Shown here piece after piece: positions 36,411 to 43,658 of a DNA stretch of 64,000 nucleotides (positions within the stretch are counted from its first letter, which is position 1; the number at the start of each line of letters is the position of its first letter). Both the position numbers and the translations under genes were made by a program. The notes beneath the pieces were generated by a model. The model was not told where the DNA came from. It searched no databases and worked only from the letters and a program-made list of their open reading frames with translations. This stretch comes from Chryseobacterium sp. Leaf405 (lineage in GTDB: Bacteria; Bacteroidota; Bacteroidia; Flavobacteriales; Weeksellaceae). The stretch spans positions 1-64,000 of the forward strand of contig NZ_LMQN01000006.1 in assembly GCF_001425355.1 (NCBI RefSeq), in the 5' to 3' direction.

Positions 36411-36552
36411 TGTATTTAAATATTTTGTGATTTAGTTGTAAAGAGATATCAAATTTATTGTGTAAAACATGATGAATAAACAAAAAAATGATACTTTGGT
36501 CTGACTAAAATACGGAAATATTTAAAAAGGAGTTTGAATATTGTGTGAAATT

Positions 36553-36966
36553 TTACTTTTCAATGTCAATAATAGTTTTCCATTGTTTTAAAACATCTAC
36601 AAATTCATCTAAAGGCATTTCAATAATTGCTTCATTGATTAATATGCTATTTTCGAGGTAGAAAGTTTTGGATTCCAGATGAATATAGCCATGAAGATCG
36701 TCATAACAAAAAAAGGTAAACCATTTTCCTTCTACATTATATGCCTTCAAACCTTCTTCATCCCAATAACCACCAAATAAATTTTTGAGGTGAAAATCTA
36801 ATGTGTCATTTCCCCAATTTTCAACTACAATTAAAATTTCTTTTAAATACGAATGAAGAGTTGTTGGCTTATTAAAATTACTGTTAAGCAAATTTTCTAA
36901 ATTAGCATAATATGGATTATTAAAGCTGATTTTATTACTTAAGATATTGAAATCTATTAATTTCAT
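36553..36966 (-). CDS. Hypothetical protein, possibly immunity-like
   Basis: A 137-aa soluble acidic protein that I do not recognise. It has no signal peptide or membrane segment. Aromatic-rich core strands (LFGGYWDEEGLKAYNVEGKWFTFFCYDD, in parts) and an acidic end resemble the general look of small immunity proteins, but no named family can be assigned. It follows the DUF4268 gene by two bases, so the two are translated from one message. Confidence 0.65.
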   Translation of the reverse strand: MKLIDFNILSNKISFNNPYYANLENLLNSNFNKPTTLHSYLKEILIVVENWGNDTLDFHLKNLFGGYWDEEGLKAYNVEGKWFTFFCYDDLHGYIHLESKTFYLENSILINEAIIEMPLDEFVDVLKQWKTIIDIEK

Positions 36967-36968
36967 AA

Positions 36969-37397
36969 TTAAACATCTTTTATAAAATCTTCATATTCAT
37001 AATAAAATCTCTCAAAACCATCCATCTTCTCAACAAAAAATTCAAAAATTTCCTGCCATGTATTTTTATTGAAAACCGAAATTCCGTCTTTCTCAACCCA
37101 AATTCTGCTGATTATTTTTCCGTTTTCCAACGTGTAAAATTCTTCTTTATGAAAATCTCCGATATAATCTTTTAGAATATCTTCGAGTGACCAGATTTTG
37201 TTATAATAAGCATCTCTGAAAACGTCATCTTTCATTTCGATATCCAAAGAAACTTCTGCTTTCTTGTTGTCTGCATAGAATTTAAACGAAAAATCCTTCA
37301 CTTTTGTATCATACAAAATCCATTTTCTTGGGAAAGACTTTCCAAAAGCCGTCCAAAATTCTTTTTTTAATTGCTGTGCTTCCTGTTTATTGAACAT
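36969..37397 (-). CDS. DUF4268 domain protein
   Basis: A 142-aa soluble protein with the DUF4268 pattern: EFWTAFGKSFPRKWILYDTKVKD near the start, then SLDIEMKDDVFRDAYYNKIWSLE in the middle and a tyrosine-rich end (FERFYYEYEDFIKDV). The domain is found alone or fused to restriction-like nucleases, and its role is unknown. Standing alone it is probably a housekeeping or accessory protein. It is first in a two-gene unit with the unknown gene at 36553, and is divergent from the Rrf2 regulator. Confidence 0.82.
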   Translation of the reverse strand: MFNKQEAQQLKKEFWTAFGKSFPRKWILYDTKVKDFSFKFYADNKKAEVSLDIEMKDDVFRDAYYNKIWSLEDILKDYIGDFHKEEFYTLENGKIISRIWVEKDGISVFNKNTWQEIFEFFVEKMDGFERFYYEYEDFIKDV

Positions 37398-37530
37398 AGA
37401 ACAAACTTAATGATTAATAGGTAAAACTGCAAAGATGAAGAATCATAAAACTTTCAGTTACGTTTTTAGGGTTAATGGCTCTTCGATTTTGCGATTTTCC
37501 CACAATTAAAATTTTCTTATTTTTGTTGTA

Positions 37531-37938
37531 ATGCTGTCAAAAAAATCTCAATATGCTTTTAAGGCACTGTCATACCTTGTAGAAAGAAGGAATGATGGTC
37601 CTATTCTTATTTCTGAAATTGCGGAACGGAAGAAGATTCCGCTGAAATTTCTGGAAAATATCCTGCTTGAACTTAAAAAAGCGGACATTCTTGATAGTAA
37701 AAAGGGAAAAGGAGGAGGATATTTTTTCAAAGAAAATCCTGAAAATGTGAAATTGGCTAAAATTATACGCCTGGTAAACGGACCGATTGCGCTTCTGCCT
37801 TGTGTAAGCTTAAATTTTTACGAAAAATGTGACGACTGCAACGAAGATCACTGCAGTTTACATGACGTTTTGATAGAAGTTCGGGATGCTTCACTTAAAA
37901 TATTAGAAGAAAAAACGTTACTGGATTTGATCGACTGA
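37531..37938 (+). CDS. Rrf2 family transcriptional regulator
   Basis: A 135-aa Rrf2 protein. A winged helix-turn-helix fills residues 1-80 (MLSKKSQYAFKALSYL, ISEIAERKKIPLKFLENIL, KGGGYFF). A cysteine cluster follows (LPCVSLNFYEKC, DDC, EDHC), similar to the Fe-S-binding or redox-sensing part of IscR. It precedes the sulfate-assimilation genes, so it most likely controls them in response to cysteine or Fe-S status, like CymR. A TATTTTTG element lies only 5 nt before the ATG, which would give a leaderless message. Confidence 0.88.
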   Translation: MLSKKSQYAFKALSYLVERRNDGPILISEIAERKKIPLKFLENILLELKKADILDSKKGKGGGYFFKENPENVKLAKIIRLVNGPIALLPCVSLNFYEKCDDCNEDHCSLHDVLIEVRDASLKILEEKTLLDLID

Positions 37939-37956
37939 TCTGATCCTTTTTTTGAA

Positions 37957-37987
37957 TAATTAGTCTACTCGTTTGGTAGGATAATTA
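37957..37987. promoter_or_regulatory. Putative operator upstream of cysH
   Basis: TAATTAGTCTAC (37957-37968) and GTAGGATAATTA (37976-37987) are inverted copies matching at 10 of 12 positions across a 7-nt spacer. The dyad sits in the 75-bp gap between the Rrf2 gene and cysH, directly upstream of a TAnnTTTG-like sequence (GATATTTG at 37996). It is a natural target for the neighbouring Rrf2 protein. Confidence 0.5.
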
Positions 37988-38013
37988 TTTTATCTGATAT
38001 TTGCAGTACTTCA

Positions 38014-38718
38014 ATGAACAAAATTATGATTTCAAAAGAAGATGCAGATATACTGAAGCAGCTTTCAGCGGAAGAGGGATTGAAATTGATCTCAACAAAA
38101 TTCTCGGAAGGAGTTGTTTTCTCCACATCACTTGGTCAGGAGGATCAGGTGATTACGGATATTATTTTCAAAAACCAGTTGCCTATAAAAGTTTTTACGT
38201 TGGATACGGGAAGACTTTTCTATGAACATTACGAATTACTTTCACAAAATAATGCAAGATATAAAACCAAAACGGAAGTTTATTTTCCGGAAAATTCTGA
38301 TGTGGAAAAATACGTGAATGAAAAAGGTATCAATGCTTTTTATCATTCAGTTGAAAACAGAAAAGAATGTTGTTTTATCCGAAAAGTTAAACCTTTAAAC
38401 AGAGCTTTAGAAAATGCCAAAGTCTGGATTACAGGTTTACGTTCTGAACAATCTGAAAATCGTGAAAATATGCCGATTATCGAATGGGATGAAGAGCGAA
38501 GATTATACAAATACAATCCGTTAATTCACTGGAGTTACCAAGATGTTTTAGATTATTTGGAACAACATAATGTTCAGGAATTGTCTTTGCATAAAAAAGG
38601 TTTCATCAGTGTGGGTTGCCAGCCTTGTACAAGAGCCATTGTCGAAGGCGAAAATCCCCGTGCCGGACGCTGGTCGTGGGAAAGTTCACAAAAAGAATGC
38701 GGTTTGCATACCCATTAA
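38014..38718 (+). CDS. cysH: Assimilatory APS reductase, CysH family
   Basis: A 234-aa PP-loop sulfonucleotide reductase. The nucleotide loop is STSLGQEDQ near residue 34. The cysteine pair in RKECCFIRK and the later GCQPC are the four ligands of the [4Fe-4S] cluster that marks enzymes using adenylyl sulfate (APS) rather than PAPS. The catalytic Cys is in KECGLH at the C-terminus. This agrees with the lack of an APS kinase (CysC) in the cluster. The next ATG (38026) is a possible alternative start. Confidence 0.93.
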   Translation: MNKIMISKEDADILKQLSAEEGLKLISTKFSEGVVFSTSLGQEDQVITDIIFKNQLPIKVFTLDTGRLFYEHYELLSQNNARYKTKTEVYFPENSDVEKYVNEKGINAFYHSVENRKECCFIRKVKPLNRALENAKVWITGLRSEQSENRENMPIIEWDEERRLYKYNPLIHWSYQDVLDYLEQHNVQELSLHKKGFISVGCQPCTRAIVEGENPRAGRWSWESSQKECGLHTH

Positions 38719-38737
38719 TTCAAAATTTAAACTAAAA

Positions 38738-39646
38738 ATGAGTACATATAAGTTAGACTATCTGGAACAGCTGGAAGCCGAAAGTATCTATATCATGAGA
38801 GAAATTGCGGCTCAGTTTGAAAAACCTGCGTTGCTTTTCAGTGGTGGGAAAGATTCTATCACGTTGGTTCATTTGGCAAAGAAAGCTTTTGCTCCGATGA
38901 AAATTCCGTTTCCGTTGGTGCATATTGATACGGGACACAATTTCCCGGAAGCGTTGCAATTCAGAGATTATTTAGCAGAAAATATCGGTGCAGAATTAAT
39001 TGTAAGAAAAGTTGAAGATACCATTAAAGCTAAAAACTTAACCGAACCTAAAGGAAAATTTGCTTCGAGAAATTGGCTGCAGACGCATACGTTATTGGAG
39101 ACGATTGAAGAGTTTCAGTTTGATGCCTGTATTGGCGGTGCGAGAAGAGATGAGGAAAAAGCCAGAGCCAAGGAACGTTTCTTCTCTGTTCGTGATGAGT
39201 TTGGGCAATGGGATCCAAAATTACAGCGTCCAGAATTGTGGAATATCTACAACGGAAGAATCAATAAAGGTGAAAATGTGAGAGTTTTCCCGATTTCCAA
39301 TTGGACGGAGCTTGATGTCTGGAATTATATTAAAAAGGAAAATATCCAGTTGCCACCGATTTATTTTGCTCATGATCGTGATGTAATTGAATATGACGGA
39401 CAGTTAATTGCGGTTTCCGATTTCATTCAAATTGATGAAAATGATACGATTGTCAATAAAAGAGTCCGTTACAGAACCGTTGGCGATATGACTTGTACCG
39501 CAGCCGTTGAAAGTTCAGCAGAAACTTTGGATGGGGTGATAAATGAAATTATCGCATCAAAAATATCTGAACGTGGCGAAACCCGAATTGATGATAAAGT
39601 GACGGAAGCGGCAATGGAGGACCGAAAAAAAGGAGGATACTTTTAA
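38738..39646 (+). CDS. cysD: Sulfate adenylyltransferase subunit CysD
   Basis: A 302-aa small subunit of ATP sulfurylase. The PP-loop is FSGGKDSIT near residue 34, followed by HIDTGHNFPEAL and the GGARRDEEKARAKER stretch near 140. It adenylates sulfate to APS with help from the CysN GTPase. The ATG at 38738, 19 nt after cysH, gives the conserved N-terminus (MSTYKLDYLEQLEAESI); the frame is open further upstream, but only as an overlap with cysH. Confidence 0.95.
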   Translation: MSTYKLDYLEQLEAESIYIMREIAAQFEKPALLFSGGKDSITLVHLAKKAFAPMKIPFPLVHIDTGHNFPEALQFRDYLAENIGAELIVRKVEDTIKAKNLTEPKGKFASRNWLQTHTLLETIEEFQFDACIGGARRDEEKARAKERFFSVRDEFGQWDPKLQRPELWNIYNGRINKGENVRVFPISNWTELDVWNYIKKENIQLPPIYFAHDRDVIEYDGQLIAVSDFIQIDENDTIVNKRVRYRTVGDMTCTAAVESSAETLDGVINEIIASKISERGETRIDDKVTEAAMEDRKKGGYF

Positions 39647-39783
39647 ATAAGTAATGAACAATGAATAATCAGTAATGCAAAATATACTGCATATTTTATT
39701 CATTGTTTAAAATTAAATTATAGAAAAATGAGCGGTTTGAAAAAATTACTCACTACCAATTACTCATTATTAATAAAATAAAC

Positions 39784-41025
39784 GTGGACATACTAAGATT
39801 TATAACAGCGGGAAGTGTAGACGACGGGAAAAGTACCCTGATCGGAAGGCTTTTGTATGACAGCAAAAATATATTGATCGACCAATTGGAAGCGTTGGAA
39901 AGACAATCAAAAAATAAAAATGAAAATGGGATTGATCTTGCGATTTTGACAGACGGTTTAAGAGCTGAAAGAGAGCAGGGAATCACAATTGACGTTGCTT
40001 ACAGATATTTTTCAACACCAAAAAGAAAATTTATTATTGCGGATGCGCCGGGACATATTCAGTACACCCGAAATATGATTACGGGAGCTTCTAATTCCCA
40101 GTTGATTGTCATTCTGATTGATGCAAGACAAGGTGTGATCGAACAAACCAGAAGGCATTCGATCATTGCTTCTTTGCTGAAAATGAAAAATGTGGTCGTG
40201 ACGATAAATAAAATGGATTTGGTGGATTATTCTGAAGGAATTTATAATGATATTAAAGCTCAATATGAATTGGTTGCTAAGAAACTAGGTTTGGAAAATG
40301 TGAATTATTTCCCTATTTCTGCCTTTCATGGTGACAATATTGTTGACAATTCTGAGAATATGCCTTGGTATAAAGATTCTACTTTGTTGGATTTTTTAGA
40401 AAATGTTGAAATTAATTCGGATGAAACTTTTGAAAATCCGAGATTCCAGGTGCAGTATGTGATTCGTCCGCAAACTGATGAATTGCATGACTACAGAGGA
40501 TATGCCGGAGCAGTAATCTCAGGTATCTATAAAAAAGGCGATGAAATTACTGTTCTTCCTCAGAATATTCAGACTAAAATTTCGAAAATTGAAACAGGCG
40601 GAAAAGAAGTAGATTTTGTATTCGCCAACCAACCTGCGGTTTTACATGTTGAAGATGATATTGACATCAGTCGAGGTGATTTTCTGGTTAAATCTGATAA
40701 TTTGCCCAAGGTTGAAAATGAAATTGAAGCCGTTGTCTGCTGGCTTGATAAGAAAGAATTAAATGAAGGGAATAAATATTTTATTCAGCATAAAAGCAAA
40801 GTCTTAAAAGCAATTGTTAAGGAAATTGATTATAAAATTGATGTCAATACTTTAGAAAAAACTTCAACTTCTGAAAGCGTGAAATTAAATGAAGTGGTAA
40901 AAGTTCGTTTAAAAATTGCTTCGCCATTGGTTTTTGACAGTTTCGAGGAAAGTAATGCAACGGGAAATGCTGTTTTGATAGACGAAACGAGTAATTCTAC
41001 TGTTGGAGCTGTAATGATTTTATAA
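39784..41025 (+). CDS. cysN: Sulfate adenylyltransferase GTPase subunit CysN
   Basis: A 413-aa EF-Tu-like GTPase without the fused CysC kinase domain seen in longer CysNC proteins. G1 is GSVDDGKSTL near residue 10, G3 DAPGHIQY near 88, and G4 NKMD near 143; two beta-barrel domains follow. It powers APS synthesis with CysD. The start is GTG at 39784, matching the conserved DILRFITAGSVDDGK N-terminus. About 137 nt separate it from cysD, partly AT-rich with no clear terminator. Confidence 0.94.
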   Translation: MDILRFITAGSVDDGKSTLIGRLLYDSKNILIDQLEALERQSKNKNENGIDLAILTDGLRAEREQGITIDVAYRYFSTPKRKFIIADAPGHIQYTRNMITGASNSQLIVILIDARQGVIEQTRRHSIIASLLKMKNVVVTINKMDLVDYSEGIYNDIKAQYELVAKKLGLENVNYFPISAFHGDNIVDNSENMPWYKDSTLLDFLENVEINSDETFENPRFQVQYVIRPQTDELHDYRGYAGAVISGIYKKGDEITVLPQNIQTKISKIETGGKEVDFVFANQPAVLHVEDDIDISRGDFLVKSDNLPKVENEIEAVVCWLDKKELNEGNKYFIQHKSKVLKAIVKEIDYKIDVNTLEKTSTSESVKLNEVVKVRLKIASPLVFDSFEESNATGNAVLIDETSNSTVGAVMIL

Positions 41026-41026
41026 G

Positions 41027-41911
41027 ATGGTAATTTCAAGAAAGATTCAGATCAGGCTCAATGTTTTTTTTATAACGATTGCCATACTATTTATCGGAGT
41101 TTTTTCGATGTATGAATTGGGTTATCTGGATGAACTTTTTACCATTTTAGCCAAAGACAATTATATTTTTTACTGGATGTTATTGGTTGGGGTATTGGCT
41201 GAAATCGTTGCAGGATCCATGGGGATGGGCTACGGCGTTATTTGTACCACCACGCTTTTATTTCTTGGAATTCCTCCACATGCGGTAAGTGCAAGTATAC
41301 ATTCTGCGGAAAGTTTTACGACAGCAGCCGGAAGTGTGAGTCATATTAAACTGAAGAATGTAAGTAAAAGTTTAGTTAAAAAATTGGCAATTCCCGCAAT
41401 TTTCGGAGCGATTATTGGAGCTGTTTCCCTGACTTATCTTGGAGAATATTATTCTAAAATCACGAAAACTATTATTTCCTTTTACACATTGTACCTGGGA
41501 ATTCAGATTTTATCGAATGCTTTTAAAGAAAAGCGGGATAAAAAATTAAAAAAGACAACCAATTTAACGAGATTGGGATTATTTGGAGGATTCATCGACT
41601 CCTTTGCCGGAGGAGGATGGGGACCGTTGGTAACGGGAACTTTAATTAAGAACTCTTTTACACCAAGATTTGCGGTCGGAAGTTCAACGGTGGCGAAATT
41701 TATTTTAACCTTAACGGCAGCTATTACCTTCATTTTTACATTGGGAATTCAGCATTGGAATATTATTCTCGGACTTTTGATTGGTGGAATTTTTACAGCA
41801 CCTTTTTCTGCGATGCTGACGGCTAAACTTCCTGTGAAAGGTATGTTTATTGTAATCGGCACTCTGGTAATTGTTATGAGCTCAATTACGATTTATAAAT
41901 CTGTTTTTTAA
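41027..41911 (+). CDS. TauE/SafE family anion carrier
   Basis: A 294-aa membrane protein with about eight or nine helices in two homologous halves (GSMGMGYGVICTTTLLFLG near 65; GGFIDSFAGGGWGPLVTGTLI near 185). It belongs to the TSUP family, which moves sulfite, sulfate, taurine-derived or other organosulfur anions. It starts one base after the cysN stop, so it is co-transcribed. No other sulfate importer is in the cluster, so it may bring sulfate in rather than expel sulfite. Direction is inference. Confidence 0.88.
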   Translation: MVISRKIQIRLNVFFITIAILFIGVFSMYELGYLDELFTILAKDNYIFYWMLLVGVLAEIVAGSMGMGYGVICTTTLLFLGIPPHAVSASIHSAESFTTAAGSVSHIKLKNVSKSLVKKLAIPAIFGAIIGAVSLTYLGEYYSKITKTIISFYTLYLGIQILSNAFKEKRDKKLKKTTNLTRLGLFGGFIDSFAGGGWGPLVTGTLIKNSFTPRFAVGSSTVAKFILTLTAAITFIFTLGIQHWNIILGLLIGGIFTAPFSAMLTAKLPVKGMFIVIGTLVIVMSSITIYKSVF

Positions 41912-42002
41912 TGATAAAATCTGTTAAATATTGAAAAATAAAAGGGTGAAGTATTTCATCAGTTTTGAAAATATTTTACATTTACACCTTTAAAAAATAA
42001 CA

Positions 42003-42293
42003 ATGAACATAAATGTAATTGCGCTATTCAAGTTTAATGAAAATTACCTGATGGAAGCGGTGGAACTTTTTCAGATTTTGGTAAGAGAAACGAGAAAAGA
42101 AGAAGGTTGTCTGCAATATGACCTTATTGAAGATAAAGATAATAAAGGTACTTTTTTCATGGTAGAGTTGTGGGAAAGCGAAGAACATCTGAATCGTCAT
42201 AATGGGCAGGATCACTTACTAGATTTCAGAAGAGATGTTTCTAAAATGTTGGAAAGCTCGACATTGGTATATAAAGGATTTAAGACTTTATAA
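42003..42293 (+). CDS. YgiN-like antibiotic biosynthesis monooxygenase fold
   Basis: A 96-aa dimeric alpha/beta-barrel protein. The EEGCLQYDL and MVELWESEEHLNRHN motifs are typical of the ABM/YgiN group, which includes putative quinol monooxygenases. The fold is shared with IsdG haem-degrading enzymes, and it lies 1.3 kb before a haem operon, but the sequence follows the YgiN pattern and there is no sign of shared control. It is monocistronic, ending at a strong terminator. Confidence 0.85.
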   Translation: MNINVIALFKFNENYLMEAVELFQILVRETRKEEGCLQYDLIEDKDNKGTFFMVELWESEEHLNRHNGQDHLLDFRRDVSKMLESSTLVYKGFKTL

Positions 42294-42320
42294 GCATTAA
42301 AATAGTATAATTAAAAATCT

Positions 42321-42354
42321 AAAAGGCTGTTCACAATTGTGGGCAGCCTTTTAT
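42321..42354. terminator. Bidirectional terminator, ygiN-like gene / candidate sRNA
   Basis: AAAAGGCTG..CAC, loop AATT, GTG..CAGCCTTTTA forms a long stem with a 2-nt internal mismatch, with T-rich sequence on both sides. It ends the YgiN-like gene on the plus strand and would end a minus-strand transcript starting near 42422. Confidence 0.9.
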
Positions 42355-42422
42355 TAGAAAAAATAGAAAGTATTAAAATTTAGATATTAATGAGATAATA
42401 TATATTTTATCTCATTTAATCT
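42321..42422 (-). ncRNA. Candidate iron-controlled small RNA, about 100 nt
   Basis: On the minus strand a promoter element TATTTTTG (42429-42436) is preceded, with a 5-nt gap, by a 23-bp iron-box-like dyad (42442-42464). Transcription would begin near 42422, pass a perfect 10-bp hairpin (AATGAGATAA/TTATCTCATT, 42389-42416) and stop at the hairpin terminator at 42321-42354. There is no open frame of note in it. The same operator-5 nt-promoter design drives the haem operon and the divergent T9SS gene. The layout is what an iron-sparing small RNA would need; function and transcription are unproven. Confidence 0.4.
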
Positions 42423-42428
42423 GTAAGA

Positions 42429-42436
42429 CAAAAATA
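42429..42436 (-). promoter_or_regulatory. -7 promoter element of the candidate sRNA
   Basis: Read on the minus strand it is TATTTTTG, an exact TAnnTTTG match, starting 5 nt after the end of the dyad at 42442-42464. The same spacing occurs at the two other dyad promoters in this locus. Confidence 0.5.
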
Positions 42437-42441
42437 CATAA

Positions 42442-42464
42442 TTATTTTTAATTATTCTAAATAA
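42442..42464. promoter_or_regulatory. Iron-box-like dyad A
   Basis: An 11-1-11 inverted repeat: TTATTTTTAAT, T, ATTCTAAATAA, with 9 of 11 positions paired. It shares its TTCTAAATAA half with dyads at 43400-43422 and 43605-43627. A Fur- or DtxR-like iron regulator is the likely binder because of the haem genes. Confidence 0.55.
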
Positions 42465-42484
42465 AAATATATTTATTTCTCAAA

Positions 42485-42521
42485 AAAATACTGATCTATG
42501 ATGGTCATAAATCAGTATTTT
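42485..42521 (-). terminator. Terminator of the T9SS protein gene
   Basis: AAAATACTGAT.TATGA, 3-nt loop, TCATA.ATCAGTATTTT makes a long stem with one mismatch, followed on the minus strand by a T-run. It lies 28 nt past the stop codon. Confidence 0.87.
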
Positions 42522-42548
42522 ACAATGTAAGTTATTGTCTAATAAATC

Positions 42549-43358
42549 TTACTTTTTAATAAATTTTGATTTCACTACTGAACCTTCTGCCGTTTCAACA
42601 ATGATGTAATAAACGCCTGTTTGAAGAGCACTGATATCAAATGATCTACCTGATAATTTACCTGCGGCAACTTTTTGTGCTCCCGCAGAATAAATTTCAA
42701 TATTTTTCGGATCTTTTTTAGCAACAAACTGTAATGTTGTATTTTCTGAATTTACGGCAAACTTAACTTCTTCTTTAGATTTTGAAGCATCTGTAACTGC
42801 AAGATTTGCTGTAACATCATATCTAACATCATCAATATCAACAGCTGTGTGTGGCGCAGGAACAGCATTTACAGTTTTAAATACAATATAGCTTGACGAA
42901 GAACTTGGAATTGATACTGTTATAGTCTGAAATGTATCAGATGTAAGCATTGTTGCAATTCCTAAACCAACAAATGTAGTCATATCAGTTGGGCTTGAAG
43001 CCAGACCAACCTGAATAGTTACCGGAGCAGAAGCTGCGTTTCTACGAGCTTTAAAGCTAACACTCTTATTTCCTGTCGGCGCAACAATTTGTGGTGAAAT
43101 TAAATATTGAGGAGTATTCATGTTTGCTCCTGAATAGGATTGGATATATTTATTTCCGGTGGTTACTGTATCATCAAACACAATCATCATAGGCCCAGGG
43201 TTACCTGTAGCAGTAGGTAGTAGAGATGACCAGTTGCTTTGAGGGAAAGTCGCATTTCCACTTGTGAAATTGTTAAAGTTTTCATTAAACGTAGCTACTT
43301 GCGCATTAGCAGTAATAGCCGAAAGCATCAAAGTCCCAATAAGTAGTCTTAATTTCAT
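42549..43358 (-). CDS. Secreted choice-of-anchor/adhesin-like protein with T9SS tail
   Basis: A 269-aa protein. A signal peptide ends near ITANAQ. Residues 22-185 resemble a cleaved-adhesin or choice-of-anchor J sandwich (FNENFNNFTSG start, PQYLISPQI, SVSFKARR, VDIDDVRYDV end). A T9SS sorting tail ends TGVYYIIVE...FIKK. It should be secreted or surface-bound. Its promoter carries two iron-box-like dyads and it is divergent from the haem-uptake operon, so it is probably induced under iron limitation. A haem- or host-protein-binding role is possible but not shown. Confidence 0.82.
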   Translation of the reverse strand: MKLRLLIGTLMLSAITANAQVATFNENFNNFTSGNATFPQSNWSSLLPTATGNPGPMMIVFDDTVTTGNKYIQSYSGANMNTPQYLISPQIVAPTGNKSVSFKARRNAASAPVTIQVGLASSPTDMTTFVGLGIATMLTSDTFQTITVSIPSSSSSYIVFKTVNAVPAPHTAVDIDDVRYDVTANLAVTDASKSKEEVKFAVNSENTTLQFVAKKDPKNIEIYSAGAQKVAAGKLSGRSFDISALQTGVYYIIVETAEGSVVKSKFIKK

Positions 43359-43368
43359 AACGTTATGT

Positions 43369-43391
43369 TTATTTAGAATTATTCTACAAAA
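43369..43391. promoter_or_regulatory. Iron-box-like dyad B1
   Basis: TTATTTAGAAT, T, ATTCTACAAAA; 9 of 11 positions pair. It overlaps the -7 element (43387-43394) and expected start of transcription of the T9SS gene, 11 nt before its ATG, so binding would block RNA polymerase. Confidence 0.55.
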
Positions 43392-43394
43392 CTA
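43387..43394 (-). promoter_or_regulatory. -7 promoter element of the T9SS gene
   Basis: On the minus strand the sequence is TAGTTTTG, matching TAnnTTTG, about 28 nt before the ATG and exactly 5 nt from dyad B2. Confidence 0.55.
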
Positions 43395-43399
43395 ATTAA

Positions 43400-43422
43400 T
43401 TATTTTTAAACATTCTAAATAA
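43400..43422. promoter_or_regulatory. Iron-box-like dyad B2
   Basis: TTATTTTTAAA, C, ATTCTAAATAA; inverted repeat with 8 of 11 positions paired. It lies where the -33 region of the T9SS gene promoter should be. Confidence 0.55.
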
Positions 43423-43604
43423 AAATATGATTTTTATCTTGTTTGTATATTAAGATCATTTAATATGATATTCTTCTTTAATTATTAAACTGAACTTCAT
43501 TTAGCTTATTATAAAAAATGTATATGTTCAAACGCTATCATTTATTTAGCTTACATTTTTCAGATATTTTGAGTTTTGTAAAAAATCATGGTATTAAAAG
43601 TTGT

Positions 43605-43627
43605 TTATTTTTAATTGTTCTAAATAA
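43605..43627. promoter_or_regulatory. Iron-box-like dyad C of the haem operon
   Basis: TTATTTTTAAT, T, GTTCTAAATAA; inverted repeat with 8 of 11 positions paired. It ends 5 nt before the TATATTTG element of the haem-receptor promoter. Confidence 0.6.
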
Positions 43628-43632
43628 AATCC

Positions 43633-43640
43633 TATATTTG
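43633..43640 (+). promoter_or_regulatory. -7 promoter element of the haem operon
   Basis: TATATTTG, an exact TAnnTTTG match, 18 nt before the ATG at 43659. Its position supports that start over the upstream one. Confidence 0.65.
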
Positions 43641-43658
43641 CTGAAAATTTTTGCATCT

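Noticed and set aside
38570..38737. Upstream extension of cysD
   Set aside because: The extension only overlaps the cysH coding end in another frame; the ATG at 38738 matches the conserved CysD N-terminus.
42003..42293. YgiN-like protein considered as an IsdG haem oxygenase
   Set aside because: The fold is shared, but the sequence follows the YgiN/ABM pattern, the gene lies outside the haem operon behind a strong terminator, and it has no iron-box at its promoter.
43518..43658. 47-residue N-terminal extension of the haem receptor
   Set aside because: It spans the operator and promoter elements and would bury the signal peptide; ATG 43659 fits both.
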